From NCBI RefSeq assembly GCF_018861005.1, contig NZ_JAHKQL010000002.1, forward strand, positions 124,001 to 188,000: 64,000 nucleotides of DNA, read 5' to 3'. Made by a program: the position numbers and the translations under genes. Below the pieces are notes generated by a model that had not been told where the DNA came from, searched no databases, and was given only the letters and a program-made list of their open reading frames with translations. Source of the stretch: Polaribacter vadi (GTDB lineage: Bacteria; Bacteroidota; Bacteroidia; Flavobacteriales; Flavobacteriaceae). Numbering within the stretch: position 1 is the stretch's first letter; each line of letters opens with the position of its first letter. Positions 18,060 to 30,200 of this stretch are shown piece by piece.

Positions 18060-18740
18060 ATGCGAATAGATATTATTTCAGTTGCACCTAATTTATTAGA
18101 AAGTCCTTTTAATCATTCTATTGTAAAAAGGGCGCAAGAAAAAGGTTTGGCAAAAATTGTAATTCACGATTTACGTAAATACGGTTTGGGCAATTACAAA
18201 CAAATAGACGACACCCAATTTGGTGGTGGTGCAGGTATGGTTTTAATGATAGAACCTATTGCCAATTGTATAAAAGATTTACAAGCAGAGAGAACGTATG
18301 ATGAAATTATTTATATGACTCCAGATGCAAAAACTCTAAATCAAGGTACTGCAAACACATTATCTTTAAAAGAAAATATTTTAATTCTTACAGGGCATTA
18401 TAAAGGTGTAGATCAAAGAATTAGAGACAAATACATTACCAAAGAAATTTCTATTGGCGATTATGTTTTAACAGGTGGTGAATTGGCTGCTGCAGTTTTG
18501 GTTGATGCAATTGTGCGTTTAATTCCTGGGGTTATTGGTGATGAGCAATCTGCTTTAACAGACTCTTTTCAAGACAATTTATTGTCTCCTCCAGTTTATA
18601 CAAGACCTGCAGATTTTGACGGAATGAAAGTTCCTGATGTGTTATTGTCTGGTAATTTTCCGAAAATTGAAGATTGGAGAAGCGAAAAAGCTTATGAAAG
18701 AACAGAACAAATAAGACCTGATTTATTAAATAATGAGTAA
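18060..18740 (+). CDS. trmD: tRNA (guanine37-N1)-methyltransferase
   Basis: 226 residues. SPOUT/trefoil-knot signature is intact: [12 protein letters not shown] for substrate binding, [13 protein letters not shown] and [16 protein letters not shown] with the knot and SAM site, then [10 protein letters not shown]. TrmD uses SAM to make m1G37 in tRNAs reading CUN, CCN and CGG codons, preventing +1 frameshifts; it is essential in most bacteria. In many genomes rplS follows directly; here three genes lie between. The stop overlaps the next start by 8 bp. Appears to be expressed from a leaderless transcript. Confidence 0.97.
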   Translation: MRIDIISVAPNLLESPFNHSIVKRAQEKGLAKIVIHDLRKYGLGNYKQIDDTQFGGGAGMVLMIEPIANCIKDLQAERTYDEIIYMTPDAKTLNQGTANTLSLKENILILTGHYKGVDQRIRDKYITKEISIGDYVLTGGELAAAVLVDAIVRLIPGVIGDEQSALTDSFQDNLLSPPVYTRPADFDGMKVPDVLLSGNFPKIEDWRSEKAYERTEQIRPDLLNNE

Positions 18741-20226
18741 TTTTTTATCATTCATAAAAAATAACAAAGCCATTTCTTGGGTTTTAGGATTTCAATTATT
18801 TCGATTGATTTTACTCCCATTTATGGGATTAATGCCACAAGATGCTTACTATTATTTATATGGTCAGAATTTGTCTTTATCTTATTTCGATCATCCAGGA
18901 ATGATAGGTTATTGTTTACGTTTTTTTACAGACGTTTTTGGGCAAACTGTGTTTGTTGTAAAACTTACTGATTTTGTAATTACATCTTTAACCTTATTCA
19001 GTTTTTACAAATTGGCCTCTTATTTTTTATCAAAACAAAAAGTAGAAAATGCCATTGTTTTACTAGCTTCTACCCTATTTATTTCTATTTTATCTTTTAA
19101 TTCTACACCAGATGTACCCTTATTATTATTTTGGACACTGAGTATTATCTGCTTATACAAAGCAATTTTCGAAGAAAAAAAATGGTATTGGATTTTTGGC
19201 GGAATTGCAATGGGACTCGCTTTTAACAGCAAATACACAGCTTTAGTTTTACAAATCGGATTAATTTTATTTGTAATTTTTTCTAACAAACACAGAAAAT
19301 TATTGTTTTCTCCTTGGTTTTGGTTCTGCTTAATCATTTCTTTGGCAATTACTTTTCCTGTTTGGTATTGGAACTATCAAAACGAATTTGCTTCGTTTGC
19401 TTTTCAATCTTCAGAAAGAACCAGTTCTATTTCAGAATTTAAATTGAATCCAGGCTTTTTCTTTGGGGCAATTGGTCATCAACTATTTTTATTGTTACCT
19501 GTTTTGTTTTTGGTATTTATCACATTTACCTTTAAATTTATAAAAAGAGCTCTTTTAAAATTTAAATTGCCACCAACCAAAACCTTATTTTTATTGGCAT
19601 TTTTTATCCCAACTTTTGTTGGTTTCTTTAGCTTAACTCCTATTTATTGGGTAAAATTAAACTGGATGATGCCTTCTTACATAACAGGAATTATTTTGGC
19701 AGGAATGTTCATCAGCAAGAAATTGCTAAAAATTCAAGTTATTTTTTCTGTAGTTTTTCACTTCTTATTTGCCCTGCAAATTTTATTTTATTTAGTACCA
19801 ATTAAGAGTGATGACACTTGGGTAGGTTGGAAAGAGCTTGCTATAGAAACCGAAAAATTACAAGAAAAATATACCAATACTTTTGTTTTTTCTGATGATA
19901 ATTATAAAACTTCTGCTTGTTTAAAATTTTATTTGGATGATAAAGTGTATGCTCAAAACATCATTGGTTTGCCTGCTTTACATTTCGATTATTTGGGTGA
20001 TGAATTATCGACCTTAAATGGAAAAAACGCCATTTTTATAGATTCTGACAAACGTTTTAAAAACAAAGATAAAAAAGGCGAAAATCATCCAAAAATTGAT
20101 CATTATTTTGACAAAGTAACAGAACTAACCCCAATTATCATCAAAAGAAATGGTAAAGAAATTCGTAAATATTGGGTGTTTTATTGCGAAAATTATAAGG
20201 CTAATGCTTTAACATCACATAAATAA
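18733..20226 (+). CDS. Family 39-type membrane glycosyltransferase (ArnT/PMT-like)
   Basis: 497 residues, about ten to eleven transmembrane helices. The conserved acidic site in the first periplasmic loop is seen as [11 protein letters not shown] (Asp near residue 37) followed by YFDHPGM, the pattern of polyprenyl-phosphate-sugar-dependent GT-C enzymes. Such proteins transfer a sugar from undecaprenyl phosphate to lipid A, glycan or protein outside the inner membrane. It overlaps trmD by 8 bp and overlaps, tail to tail by 26 bp, a second gene of the same family on the other strand. Acceptor unknown. Confidence 0.85.
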   Translation: MSNFLSFIKNNKAISWVLGFQLFRLILLPFMGLMPQDAYYYLYGQNLSLSYFDHPGMIGYCLRFFTDVFGQTVFVVKLTDFVITSLTLFSFYKLASYFLSKQKVENAIVLLASTLFISILSFNSTPDVPLLLFWTLSIICLYKAIFEEKKWYWIFGGIAMGLAFNSKYTALVLQIGLILFVIFSNKHRKLLFSPWFWFCLIISLAITFPVWYWNYQNEFASFAFQSSERTSSISEFKLNPGFFFGAIGHQLFLLLPVLFLVFITFTFKFIKRALLKFKLPPTKTLFLLAFFIPTFVGFFSLTPIYWVKLNWMMPSYITGIILAGMFISKKLLKIQVIFSVVFHFLFALQILFYLVPIKSDDTWVGWKELAIETEKLQEKYTNTFVFSDDNYKTSACLKFYLDDKVYAQNIIGLPALHFDYLGDELSTLNGKNAIFIDSDKRFKNKDKKGENHPKIDHYFDKVTELTPIIIKRNGKEIRKYWVFYCENYKANALTSHK

Positions 20227-21697
20227 AAACATTTTTTACAGCTTTTTTATTTCTGATAATCTCAATGGTTTCTATAAGTTGAAATTCATCAAATTGTGTA
20301 AAAATTTCTTCAGGATTCTTATAATTTCTACTGTCTGTAATGTACAGCACTTTTTGGTCATTTAATTTAGGATGTTCTTTATTAATCCAATAATATTTAT
20401 GAATAGCTGGCAACTCACCCACTCCATAAACCAACATATTATTTGGTCTGGCTATATAATAATCGATGTGAGCTGCTGGAAACCATTTTTCAGATACAAT
20501 AGGCAAATGCGTTAATTGATGATCAACCAAAATCTTACTTACTTTTTCTGAGGCTTGTTGCCAACCATACAAATCCATTAAAGCATCATTCTTTCCTAAA
20601 GTTTCTTTTTTTTCTGATTTTGATGCTGGTAAAAACCAACCATTATTAATTTCTAAGGTTACAAAACTTAGTAGTAACAACAAAAAACAAACCCCTCTAA
20701 TTAAATTTCTTTGGATGTTTTTTCGGTTCGAAATATAAACCGCCAATAATGGCATTAAGGTTAAATAAGACACTCCAGACCAATGAGGTAAAGTATCTCT
20801 AGAAATAGAAAGATAAATTGTTGTTGCAATTAGTGGCAATGAAAACAATAAAAAGAAACTGGTTATTTTAGGTTTAAACTGAAATTTCTTTTTAAGAATG
20901 GCAAAAATCATTAGAATAATAGAAACAAATACATAAGGATTATTATAAATCAATTGACCTAAAATCTCTCTTAAAAAAGCGTCTTTATTAAAAGACAAAT
21001 TGAAAAATGAAACTCGATTATTATGGAATTTATAACTGATAAAATCATTTTGATAGTTCCAATAAAAAATCAGGAAAAGAGCACAAATTGGAAAAATAAA
21101 AGCTAAATAAAACTGTATTTTCTGCAACCATTTTCTATTATAAAAAAACACATACAAGCAAACCCCTACCAATAAATAAATTGCCTGATATTTAGAATAC
21201 ACAGCCAAACCTATACATAGAAAGCCTAAAAAAAGCTTTAATGTATTTCCTTTTTCTGGTGAATTTGGTAACACTTGTATCAAAAAATAAAAGCTCAACA
21301 ACCAAAACAAAACCATTGGTGCATCTGGCAAAATAAAAGTTCCAGAAATTATTAAACCATAAATACTGATGTTGAATAATAAAACACTTAAAAAACCAAC
21401 AAATTCGTCTTTAATATATACTCCTATTAAATAAACGATATACATTGCTATACTTATTGGTAAAATTGCAGCTAACCTGATCACCAATTCAGAATCAAAA
21501 AATAGATTAAAAGAAAATAATTGAATAAAAAACCCAACCATTCCTGGATGATCAAAATGACTTATAGCTGGGTATTTTGCATACAACCAATAATAAACTT
21601 CGTCATTACCAAATTCAAGTTGACTAGCGCAAAATATTCTAAAGAGTGTACTAATTGCTATAAAAAGCAATGCATAATTTCTATACGATTTTTGCAT
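20201..21697 (-). CDS. Family 39-type membrane glycosyltransferase (paralogue)
   Basis: 498 residues, multi-spanning. FGNDEVYYWLYAKYPAISHFDHPGM near residues 29-53 carries the catalytic-loop acid and the same FDHPGM motif as the convergent neighbour, so the two are paralogues facing each other with a 26-bp tail overlap. It shares one base with the PAP2 phosphatase upstream, so the two are cotranscribed; a PAP2 enzyme recycling the polyprenyl carrier would fit a GT-C glycosyltransferase. Family is firm; sugar and acceptor are unknown. Confidence 0.85.
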   Translation of the reverse strand: MQKSYRNYALLFIAISTLFRIFCASQLEFGNDEVYYWLYAKYPAISHFDHPGMVGFFIQLFSFNLFFDSELVIRLAAILPISIAMYIVYLIGVYIKDEFVGFLSVLLFNISIYGLIISGTFILPDAPMVLFWLLSFYFLIQVLPNSPEKGNTLKLFLGFLCIGLAVYSKYQAIYLLVGVCLYVFFYNRKWLQKIQFYLAFIFPICALFLIFYWNYQNDFISYKFHNNRVSFFNLSFNKDAFLREILGQLIYNNPYVFVSIILMIFAILKKKFQFKPKITSFFLLFSLPLIATTIYLSISRDTLPHWSGVSYLTLMPLLAVYISNRKNIQRNLIRGVCFLLLLLSFVTLEINNGWFLPASKSEKKETLGKNDALMDLYGWQQASEKVSKILVDHQLTHLPIVSEKWFPAAHIDYYIARPNNMLVYGVGELPAIHKYYWINKEHPKLNDQKVLYITDSRNYKNPEEIFTQFDEFQLIETIEIIRNKKAVKNVFIYVMLKH

Positions 21698-22386
21698 TAA
21701 CTCACTTTATTTGCTTTGCAAAATATAGACATACTTACAATACCTATTATGATACCTATAAAAGAGCCGAAAAATATATCAATTAAAAAATGCTGAGATA
21801 AATACACTCTAGATAAACCTGCAACAATAGCTAATGAAACCCACAAATATTGCGATTTACATTTTGCAAAATACAAACACAAGATTGTAAATATGGCAAA
21901 AGCAGTTGTTGTATGCCCAGAAGGAAAAGAATTTAACATTGCCATTTTTACACCATCCACTAAATGTAAACTCTCATCATTCAAAGCTGCTGCTGGTCTT
22001 AAAATTCCTTTGAATAAAATCTTCTTAAACAAATGCGTTATTAATAAAGTTAAAACTCCACTAACCACAAAAACAAAAAACATTTTTCTTTTTATAAACA
22101 AAAACACAACAGCTAAAACTCCGAAAATTGCACCATCTCCTAAAAAAGTAGAGTATTTAAAAAATAAATCAAAAAAAGAAGAGTGTAATCTATTAATCTT
22201 TAAGTGCAAATCATATTTATTAAAAATTGAGATAAAGATTATAGAAGTAGCAAAAAATAAAGTATAAATAAAAAGAATCTCTTTTTTTACAACGGATAAG
22301 TTAGCAACTAACCTATTTTGTACTTTAAATAATAAAATAAAAATTCTATTCGATGATTTTTGTTTTATTGTAACAGTTTGTTGCAT
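21697..22386 (-). CDS. PAP2 family membrane phosphatase
   Basis: 229 residues with five to six membrane helices. All three acid-phosphatase motifs are present: K(x6-7)RP ending at Arg130-Pro131, FPSGHTTTAF with His158, and SRVYLSQHFLID with Arg193, nucleophilic His199 and Asp203. Enzymes of this family dephosphorylate undecaprenyl diphosphate, lipid A or phosphatidyl substrates on the periplasmic side. Coupling to the following GT39 gene (1-bp overlap) points to polyprenyl-phosphate chemistry. It is divergent from rplS. Confidence 0.9.
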   Translation of the reverse strand: MQQTVTIKQKSSNRIFILLFKVQNRLVANLSVVKKEILFIYTLFFATSIIFISIFNKYDLHLKINRLHSSFFDLFFKYSTFLGDGAIFGVLAVVFLFIKRKMFFVFVVSGVLTLLITHLFKKILFKGILRPAAALNDESLHLVDGVKMAMLNSFPSGHTTTAFAIFTILCLYFAKCKSQYLWVSLAIVAGLSRVYLSQHFLIDIFFGSFIGIIIGIVSMSIFCKANKVS

Positions 22387-22551
22387 TGCATAGTAATTTT
22401 ATCAATTACTCAAAACTAGTACTGCATTGTAACTGTAATATTATGGCAAGTTTAAAATTTGATAAATATATTGCACGTAATCTTTTAACACACAACTATT
22501 TCTTTAAATTAAAGCAATGAAAATTAATACAAAATAAATCTTTATTTAATG

Positions 22552-22580
22552 TTGGATTTTAATAAAATTTTATAAATTTG
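22552..22580 (+). promoter_or_regulatory. rplS promoter and short structured leader
   Basis: TTG at 22552-22554 and TAAATTTG at 22573-22580 (18-nt spacer) match the Bacteroidota -33/-7 consensus well. The sequence directly after the -7 box, TTTGCACTCGC, recurs at the tRNA operon promoter on the other strand near 52340-52352. The roughly 60-nt leader before the ATG holds a small hairpin (ACGA 22602-22605 with TCGT 22609-22612), a possible autoregulatory leader of the kind known for ribosomal-protein mRNAs. Confidence 0.7.
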
Positions 22581-22647
22581 CACTCGCTAAACTAACCTCT
22601 GACGAAAATCGTGAATGTTGCTTTACGAAACCTATAAAATATAAAAG

Positions 22648-22998
22648 ATGGAATCTTTAGTAAAATTTGTTCAAGACGAGTTTGTAACCAAAAAAGAATT
22701 TGCAGAATTTGCTGCAGGTGATACTATTACAGTTTATTACGAAATTAAGGAAGGAAATAAAACTCGTACTCAGTTTTTTAGAGGAGTTGTTATTCAAAGA
22801 AGAGGTGCTGGTACTTCTGAAACATTTACAATCAGAAAAATGTCTGGTACTGTAGGTGTAGAAAGAATTTTTCCTGTAAACTTACCTTCTATTCAAAAAA
22901 TTGAAGTTAACAAAAGAGGTAAAGTACGTAGAGCACGTATTTACTACTTTAGAGGTCTTACTGGTAAAAAAGCTAGAATTACTGAAAAAAGAAGATAA
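22648..22998 (+). CDS. rplS: 50S ribosomal protein L19
   Basis: 116 residues, normal length. [49 protein letters not shown] and [22 protein letters not shown] are the diagnostic L19 blocks. It lies at the 30S-50S interface. It has its own promoter and is followed by a strong terminator, so it is monocistronic here rather than part of the usual rpsP-rimM-trmD-rplS operon. Confidence 0.98.
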   Translation: MESLVKFVQDEFVTKKEFAEFAAGDTITVYYEIKEGNKTRTQFFRGVVIQRRGAGTSETFTIRKMSGTVGVERIFPVNLPSIQKIEVNKRGKVRRARIYYFRGLTGKKARITEKRR

Positions 22999-23020
22999 TA
23001 CTTCTTACATAATAAGATTT

Positions 23021-23052
23021 AAAAGCCTTGTGAATATTCACAAGGCTTTTTT
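23021..23052 (+). terminator. rplS rho-independent terminator
   Basis: A perfect palindrome from 23021 to 23050 (AAAAGCCTTG..CAAGGCTTTT) with a short inner palindrome, ending in a T-run, 22 bp after the rplS stop. Confidence 0.9.
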
Positions 23053-25921
<2,869 letters not shown>

Positions 25922-25953
25922 AAATAAAACATTTTTTTATAAAAAATTAACAT

Positions 25954-25983
25954 AAGGAGTGCTAAACAGCACTCCTTTTTTAA
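25954..25983 (+). terminator. icd rho-independent terminator
   Basis: Stem AAGGAGTGCT (25954-25963), AAAC loop, AGCACTCCTT (25968-25977), then a T-run. It lies 32 bp after the icd stop and overlaps the false upstream start (25959) of the next reading frame. Confidence 0.9.
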
Positions 25984-26015
25984 TTAGCTTTGGTTTTCTC
26001 ACCAAACCAAAACTA

Positions 26016-27263
26016 ATGAATAAGAAGCGTATTGCCATAATATCAGTTATAGCCTTAATTTCAATTTACCTAATTTACTCTTATTTTTCCCCTTCTTCAG
26101 ATGGAGATGTTTACCTTACTTCTAAAGTAAAAAAAGGCAATTTTATAAGTGAAGTTATTACTTCTGGAGAAGCACAATCTACCAGTCTTAAAAAAATTAA
26201 TGGTCCAGATAATCTTAGAAAATTCAGATTAAATAATCTTAAAATACAAGATTTAGTAGCAGAAGGAAGCATAGTAAAAAAAGGAGATTATGTAGGTAGG
26301 TTAGATCCTAGCAGTGTAAATGAACAAATTTTAGATGCACAATTAAATTTAGAAACTGCAGAATCTAAATATACTCAACAACAATTAGATACTACTCTTA
26401 CTTTAAAACAAGAACGAAACTCAATTAAAGATTTACGTTTTAGTATGGAAGAAACTACGTTAGAGTTAAAACAATCTATATATGAGCCACCTGCAACCAT
26501 AAAAAAATTAGAAATTAATCTAGAAAAAGCAGAAAGAGATTTAAAAGAAAAAATAGAAAACTATAAAATTAAAAAAAGGCAAGCCAATGCTAAAATGGTA
26601 GAAGTTGGCACACAAGTATCTAAAATTAGAAAAAAATTAAATGATTTATTAAGCTTATTAAAATCTTTTACCATTTATTCTGATGGTAATGGAATGATTA
26701 CCTATGATAAAAATTGGGATGGTACTAAGAAAAAAGTAGGTTCAACAATAAGTCCTTGGGATCCTACAATTGCAAGTTTACCAGATTTAACCAAAATGGA
26801 ATCTAAAACATATGCAAATGAAGTAGATATTAGAAAAATAAAAAAAGACTTACCAGTAAAAGTTGGCTTTGATGCTTTTCCTGACATAGAAATGGATGGA
26901 ATTGTTACTGCAGTTGCAAATGTTGGTGAAACTAAAAGAGGTTCTGACATTAAAGTTTTTCAGGTTTTAATAAAATTAAAAGGATCAAATGATAATATTA
27001 GACCAGGAATGACAACGTCTAACAAAATATTAACTTTTGAACGAAAAGATGTGTTAAGTATTCCTTTAGAAGCTATTTTTTCTAAAGATTCTATTACTTA
27101 CGTTTATAAAAAAACAGGGTTCTCAGTTGCTAAAAAACAAGTAATTATTGGTGATTCTAATAATGATTCTGTTATTATTACAGAAGGTTTATTAGTAGAC
27201 GATGTTGTTTACTTAAACAAACCAGAAGGCTATGAAAATGAGCAAATAGCAAAATTAAACTAG
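26016..27263 (+). CDS. Membrane fusion/adaptor protein of a MacA-like efflux system
   Basis: 415 residues from ATG 26016 (MNKKRIAIIS); the longer frame from 25959 starts inside the icd terminator. An N-terminal membrane anchor (about 5-22) leads to a lipoyl-like half-motif (VKKGNFISEVITSGEAQ), a long coiled-coil hairpin (roughly 95-210, EKAERDLKEKIENYKIKKRQ region) and beta-barrel/membrane-proximal domains to the end. HlyD/MacA-type adaptors bridge an inner-membrane transporter and a TolC-type duct. First gene of a three-gene operon with a MacB-like permease and a TolC-like protein. A small hairpin (TTTGGTTT/AAACCAAA) lies just upstream. Confidence 0.88.
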   Translation: MNKKRIAIISVIALISIYLIYSYFSPSSDGDVYLTSKVKKGNFISEVITSGEAQSTSLKKINGPDNLRKFRLNNLKIQDLVAEGSIVKKGDYVGRLDPSSVNEQILDAQLNLETAESKYTQQQLDTTLTLKQERNSIKDLRFSMEETTLELKQSIYEPPATIKKLEINLEKAERDLKEKIENYKIKKRQANAKMVEVGTQVSKIRKKLNDLLSLLKSFTIYSDGNGMITYDKNWDGTKKKVGSTISPWDPTIASLPDLTKMESKTYANEVDIRKIKKDLPVKVGFDAFPDIEMDGIVTAVANVGETKRGSDIKVFQVLIKLKGSNDNIRPGMTTSNKILTFERKDVLSIPLEAIFSKDSITYVYKKTGFSVAKKQVIIGDSNNDSVIITEGLLVDDVVYLNKPEGYENEQIAKLN

Positions 27264-27269
27264 TTTTTT

Positions 27270-28637
27270 ATGATTGATAAAATCTATTTAGAAAAACTAA
27301 AATCAAATTTTAGTGAAGCTGTACGTGTAATTTTAGCAAATAAAGTTAGAACTTTATTAACCTCATTAGGTATCATTTTTGGTGTTGCAGCCGTAATTAC
27401 AATGTTAGCTATTGGTAATGGAGCAGAAAAAGAAATTTTAGCACAATTAGAATTAGTAGGTGTAAATAATATTGTGATTACACCTATTCCAGATGAAAAA
27501 GAAAACGAAAATGAAGAAGAAGAAGTTGATGCTGGTGGAATAACACCAAAACGTTTTTCTAAAGGTTTAGATATGTTAGATGTTATCAGCATTAAAAAAA
27601 ACATCCCTTCTGTTAAAAAAGTAAGTCCAGAAATAGTTTTAGAAACCTACGTAATAAAAAAAGGGAGACAAAGTCCAGTAAAATTAATTGGAGTTTCTTC
27701 AGACTTTTTTGAAACATCTAATATTACTATAGAAAGTGGAAAAAACTTTTCTAAAGCACAAAGTGAAAACTCATTGCCTGTTTGTATTATTGGTAAAAAA
27801 ATAGAAAAAAAACTATTTACAGGAGAAAGTGCTATTGGCAAACAAATAAAAGTAAAAGATGTATGGTTACAAGTTATTGGAGTAATTGAAGAAAAATTTA
27901 TTTCTGAAAATGCACAAGAAAATCTCGGAATCAGAGATTTAAACCAAGATGTTTATATACCTATTAAAACCTTTTTAGTTCGTTATAAAGATCGTAAAAT
28001 AATAAGTGACAAACCTTTGCCAGAAGGTAATATAATGATTTTTGGCGGCCAAGAAGGACCAAAAAAGAAAATTCCTAGAGGTAATTATCATCAAATTGAT
28101 AAGTTAATTGTACAAGTTAATAATTCATCAGAATTAAATGCTACTGCAGATGTTTTAAGTAGAATGCTAAAAAGAAGACATAATGATATGTTAGATTTTG
28201 AAATTTCTATACCCATTCAACTTTTAAAACAGCAACAAAAAACCAAACAAATTTTTAATATTGTTTTAAGTATAATTGCTGGTATTTCACTACTAATTGG
28301 TGGTATTGGAATTATGAATATTATGTTAGCATCTGTTTTAGAAAGAACAAAAGAAATTGGAATTATTAGAGCAATTGGAGCCACACAAGAAGATGTTATT
28401 TTACAATTTTTAACAGAATCTGTATTAGTTAGTATTGGAGGTGGAATTATAGGAATTGTATTAGGTATTTTAGCCTCCTATATTTTAGAATTAAGTACAG
28501 GAATAGAAACAATTTTATCACTCAGTTCCATTTTATTATCATTTTTTGTTGCAACCTTAATAGGATTAATTTTTGGAATTGCACCAGCAAAATCCGCAGC
28601 TAACAAAAGCCCTATTGAAGCTATTAGACACGAATAA
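27270..28637 (+). CDS. MacB-type ABC permease without ATPase domain
   Basis: 455 residues. An N-terminal transmembrane helix in SLGIIFGVAAVITMLAIG, a large periplasmic MacB-PCD domain (about 60-310), then three C-terminal helices of the FtsX fold (KEIGIIRAIGATQEDVILQF signature). No Walker A/B or ABC signature is present, and no ABC ATPase gene occurs in the window. In other bacteria MacB carries its ATPase in the same chain or in an adjacent gene, so the motor must be supplied from elsewhere. It lies 6 bp after the adaptor and 2 bp before the TolC-like gene. An acidic run ENENEEEE occurs near residue 75. Confidence 0.88.
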   Translation: MIDKIYLEKLKSNFSEAVRVILANKVRTLLTSLGIIFGVAAVITMLAIGNGAEKEILAQLELVGVNNIVITPIPDEKENENEEEEVDAGGITPKRFSKGLDMLDVISIKKNIPSVKKVSPEIVLETYVIKKGRQSPVKLIGVSSDFFETSNITIESGKNFSKAQSENSLPVCIIGKKIEKKLFTGESAIGKQIKVKDVWLQVIGVIEEKFISENAQENLGIRDLNQDVYIPIKTFLVRYKDRKIISDKPLPEGNIMIFGGQEGPKKKIPRGNYHQIDKLIVQVNNSSELNATADVLSRMLKRRHNDMLDFEISIPIQLLKQQQKTKQIFNIVLSIIAGISLLIGGIGIMNIMLASVLERTKEIGIIRAIGATQEDVILQFLTESVLVSIGGGIIGIVLGILASYILELSTGIETILSLSSILLSFFVATLIGLIFGIAPAKSAANKSPIEAIRHE

Positions 28638-28639
28638 CT

Positions 28640-30097
28640 ATGAAAAAAAAAATTATTATTACTTTTTGCTTTTTACTATCAATTTCAGTACATAGCCAGC
28701 AGCAAATTACGTTGGAGGAAGCTATTGCAATAGCTCAAAAAAAATCTCCAGAATACAAAGCCTTAATTAATCAAAACCAAGCAAGTTATTGGCAATTTCG
28801 AAATTACCAAGCAGGTTTTTTACCTCAATTGCGTTTGGATGCAACTTTACCTTCGTATTCAAATTCCATCAATCGATTAACAAACGATCAAGGTGAAGAT
28901 ATTTTTGTACAAACCAATCAATCTAGATTAGAAGGTGTTTTATCTTTAAATCAAAATTTAGCATTTACAGGTGGTACATTATCCTTCAGTTCTCAAATAG
29001 AAAGAGTAGATCTTTTTACAAATGATGCAACCCGATTTTCTGTTATACCATTTTCTATAAATTACAGTCAAAATTCTTTATTCTACAATGAATTTAAATG
29101 GGATAAAAAAATTGAACCATTAATGTATGAAGAAGCAAAAAGAGATTTTATAGAAGGCATGGAAGATATTTCTTTAAACACAACCAGAAGGTATTTTGCA
29201 TTGTTAAAAGCACAAGTACAAGCCAAAATTGCACAATCTAATTTATCTAATCAAGATACATTATTTCAGATTTCTAAAGGTAGATTTAGAATGGGTAAAA
29301 TTGCTGAAAACGATTTACTTCAAATAGAATTATCAGTATTAAATTCTAAAAATGATGTCACAACAAACCAAATAAACATTAAAAGAACCTCACAAAATTT
29401 ATCTCGTTATTTAGATTTAGAAACCGAAAATATTCTTTTAAACACTCCAAAAGAATTATCAACTTTTACAGTAACAGTAGAAAAAGCTTTAGAAGAAGCT
29501 AAAGCTAATAGAAAAGCAGTAATTGAATTTAGAAGAAAAAGGCTACAAGCAGAACAAGATGTAGCAGAAGTTAAAGGAAGTAATAGACTACAATTAAGAC
29601 TAAATGCCAACTTTGGAATATCACAACAAGGTGATGTTTTTAATAATTTATTTCAAGATTATAACCAACAACAAAATGTTTCCTTATCTATTGGCATTCC
29701 TATTTTAGATTGGGGTGTTTCTAAGTCTAAACGAAAATTAGTTGAAGCAAATAAAGATTTAGTAAACACAAATATTGAACAAGATGAACAAGAGTTTGAA
29801 CAAGAAATTTATTTACATACTTTAAACTGGCAAAACCAACGTAACTTTTTAGAAACCGCTAAAAAAGCACAAGAAATTGCTATTAAAAGATATGATATTA
29901 CTAAAAAAAGATTCATTCTAGGTAAAATAACAATAACAGATTTAAATTTAGCTTTACAAGAAAAAGACACTTCTGTACTAAGCTACCTTAATTCTTTAGA
30001 AAAATTTTGGACGGATTATTACACTTTAAGACGATTAACTTTATATGATTTTATTAAAAATGAAAAAATAAAAGTTAAAGATATTATCTATGATTAA
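28640..30097 (+). CDS. TolC family outer-membrane efflux protein
   Basis: 485 residues with a signal peptide ending SVHSQ. Two long helical repeats typical of outer-membrane efflux proteins are visible: IALEEAIAIAQKKSP-like start, AQVQAKIAQSNLSNQDTLFQISKGRFRMGKIAENDLLQIELSVLNSK in the first half, and KAQEIAIKRYDITKKRFILGKITITDLNLALQEKD in the second, each with the [KR]F..GK...DLL pattern. It would form the trimeric duct for the adaptor and permease encoded directly upstream (2-bp gap). Substrate unknown. Confidence 0.92.
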   Translation: MKKKIIITFCFLLSISVHSQQQITLEEAIAIAQKKSPEYKALINQNQASYWQFRNYQAGFLPQLRLDATLPSYSNSINRLTNDQGEDIFVQTNQSRLEGVLSLNQNLAFTGGTLSFSSQIERVDLFTNDATRFSVIPFSINYSQNSLFYNEFKWDKKIEPLMYEEAKRDFIEGMEDISLNTTRRYFALLKAQVQAKIAQSNLSNQDTLFQISKGRFRMGKIAENDLLQIELSVLNSKNDVTTNQINIKRTSQNLSRYLDLETENILLNTPKELSTFTVTVEKALEEAKANRKAVIEFRRKRLQAEQDVAEVKGSNRLQLRLNANFGISQQGDVFNNLFQDYNQQQNVSLSIGIPILDWGVSKSKRKLVEANKDLVNTNIEQDEQEFEQEIYLHTLNWQNQRNFLETAKKAQEIAIKRYDITKKRFILGKITITDLNLALQEKDTSVLSYLNSLEKFWTDYYTLRRLTLYDFIKNEKIKVKDIIYD

Positions 30098-30131
30098 TAG
30101 TAATTGTTAACGTTATTTTATCTTTTATCTT

Positions 30132-30160
30132 TTGTCTATGATTATATAGTTGTACTTTTG
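30132..30160 (+). promoter_or_regulatory. TonB receptor gene promoter; decides a TTG start
   Basis: TTG 30132-30134 and TACTTTTG 30153-30160 with an 18-nt spacer, the same spacing as at rplS. The first ATG of the downstream frame (30150) lies inside this element, so transcription starts near 30166 and the TTG at 30201, which begins a good signal peptide, is the start. Confidence 0.65.
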
Positions 30161-30200
30161 TTTAACAAATACTATTATTAATCAAACAAAAAAATATAAT

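Noticed and set aside
25959..26015. Upstream ATG for the MacA-like adaptor
   Set aside because: It lies inside the icd terminator hairpin; ATG 26016 begins the membrane anchor.
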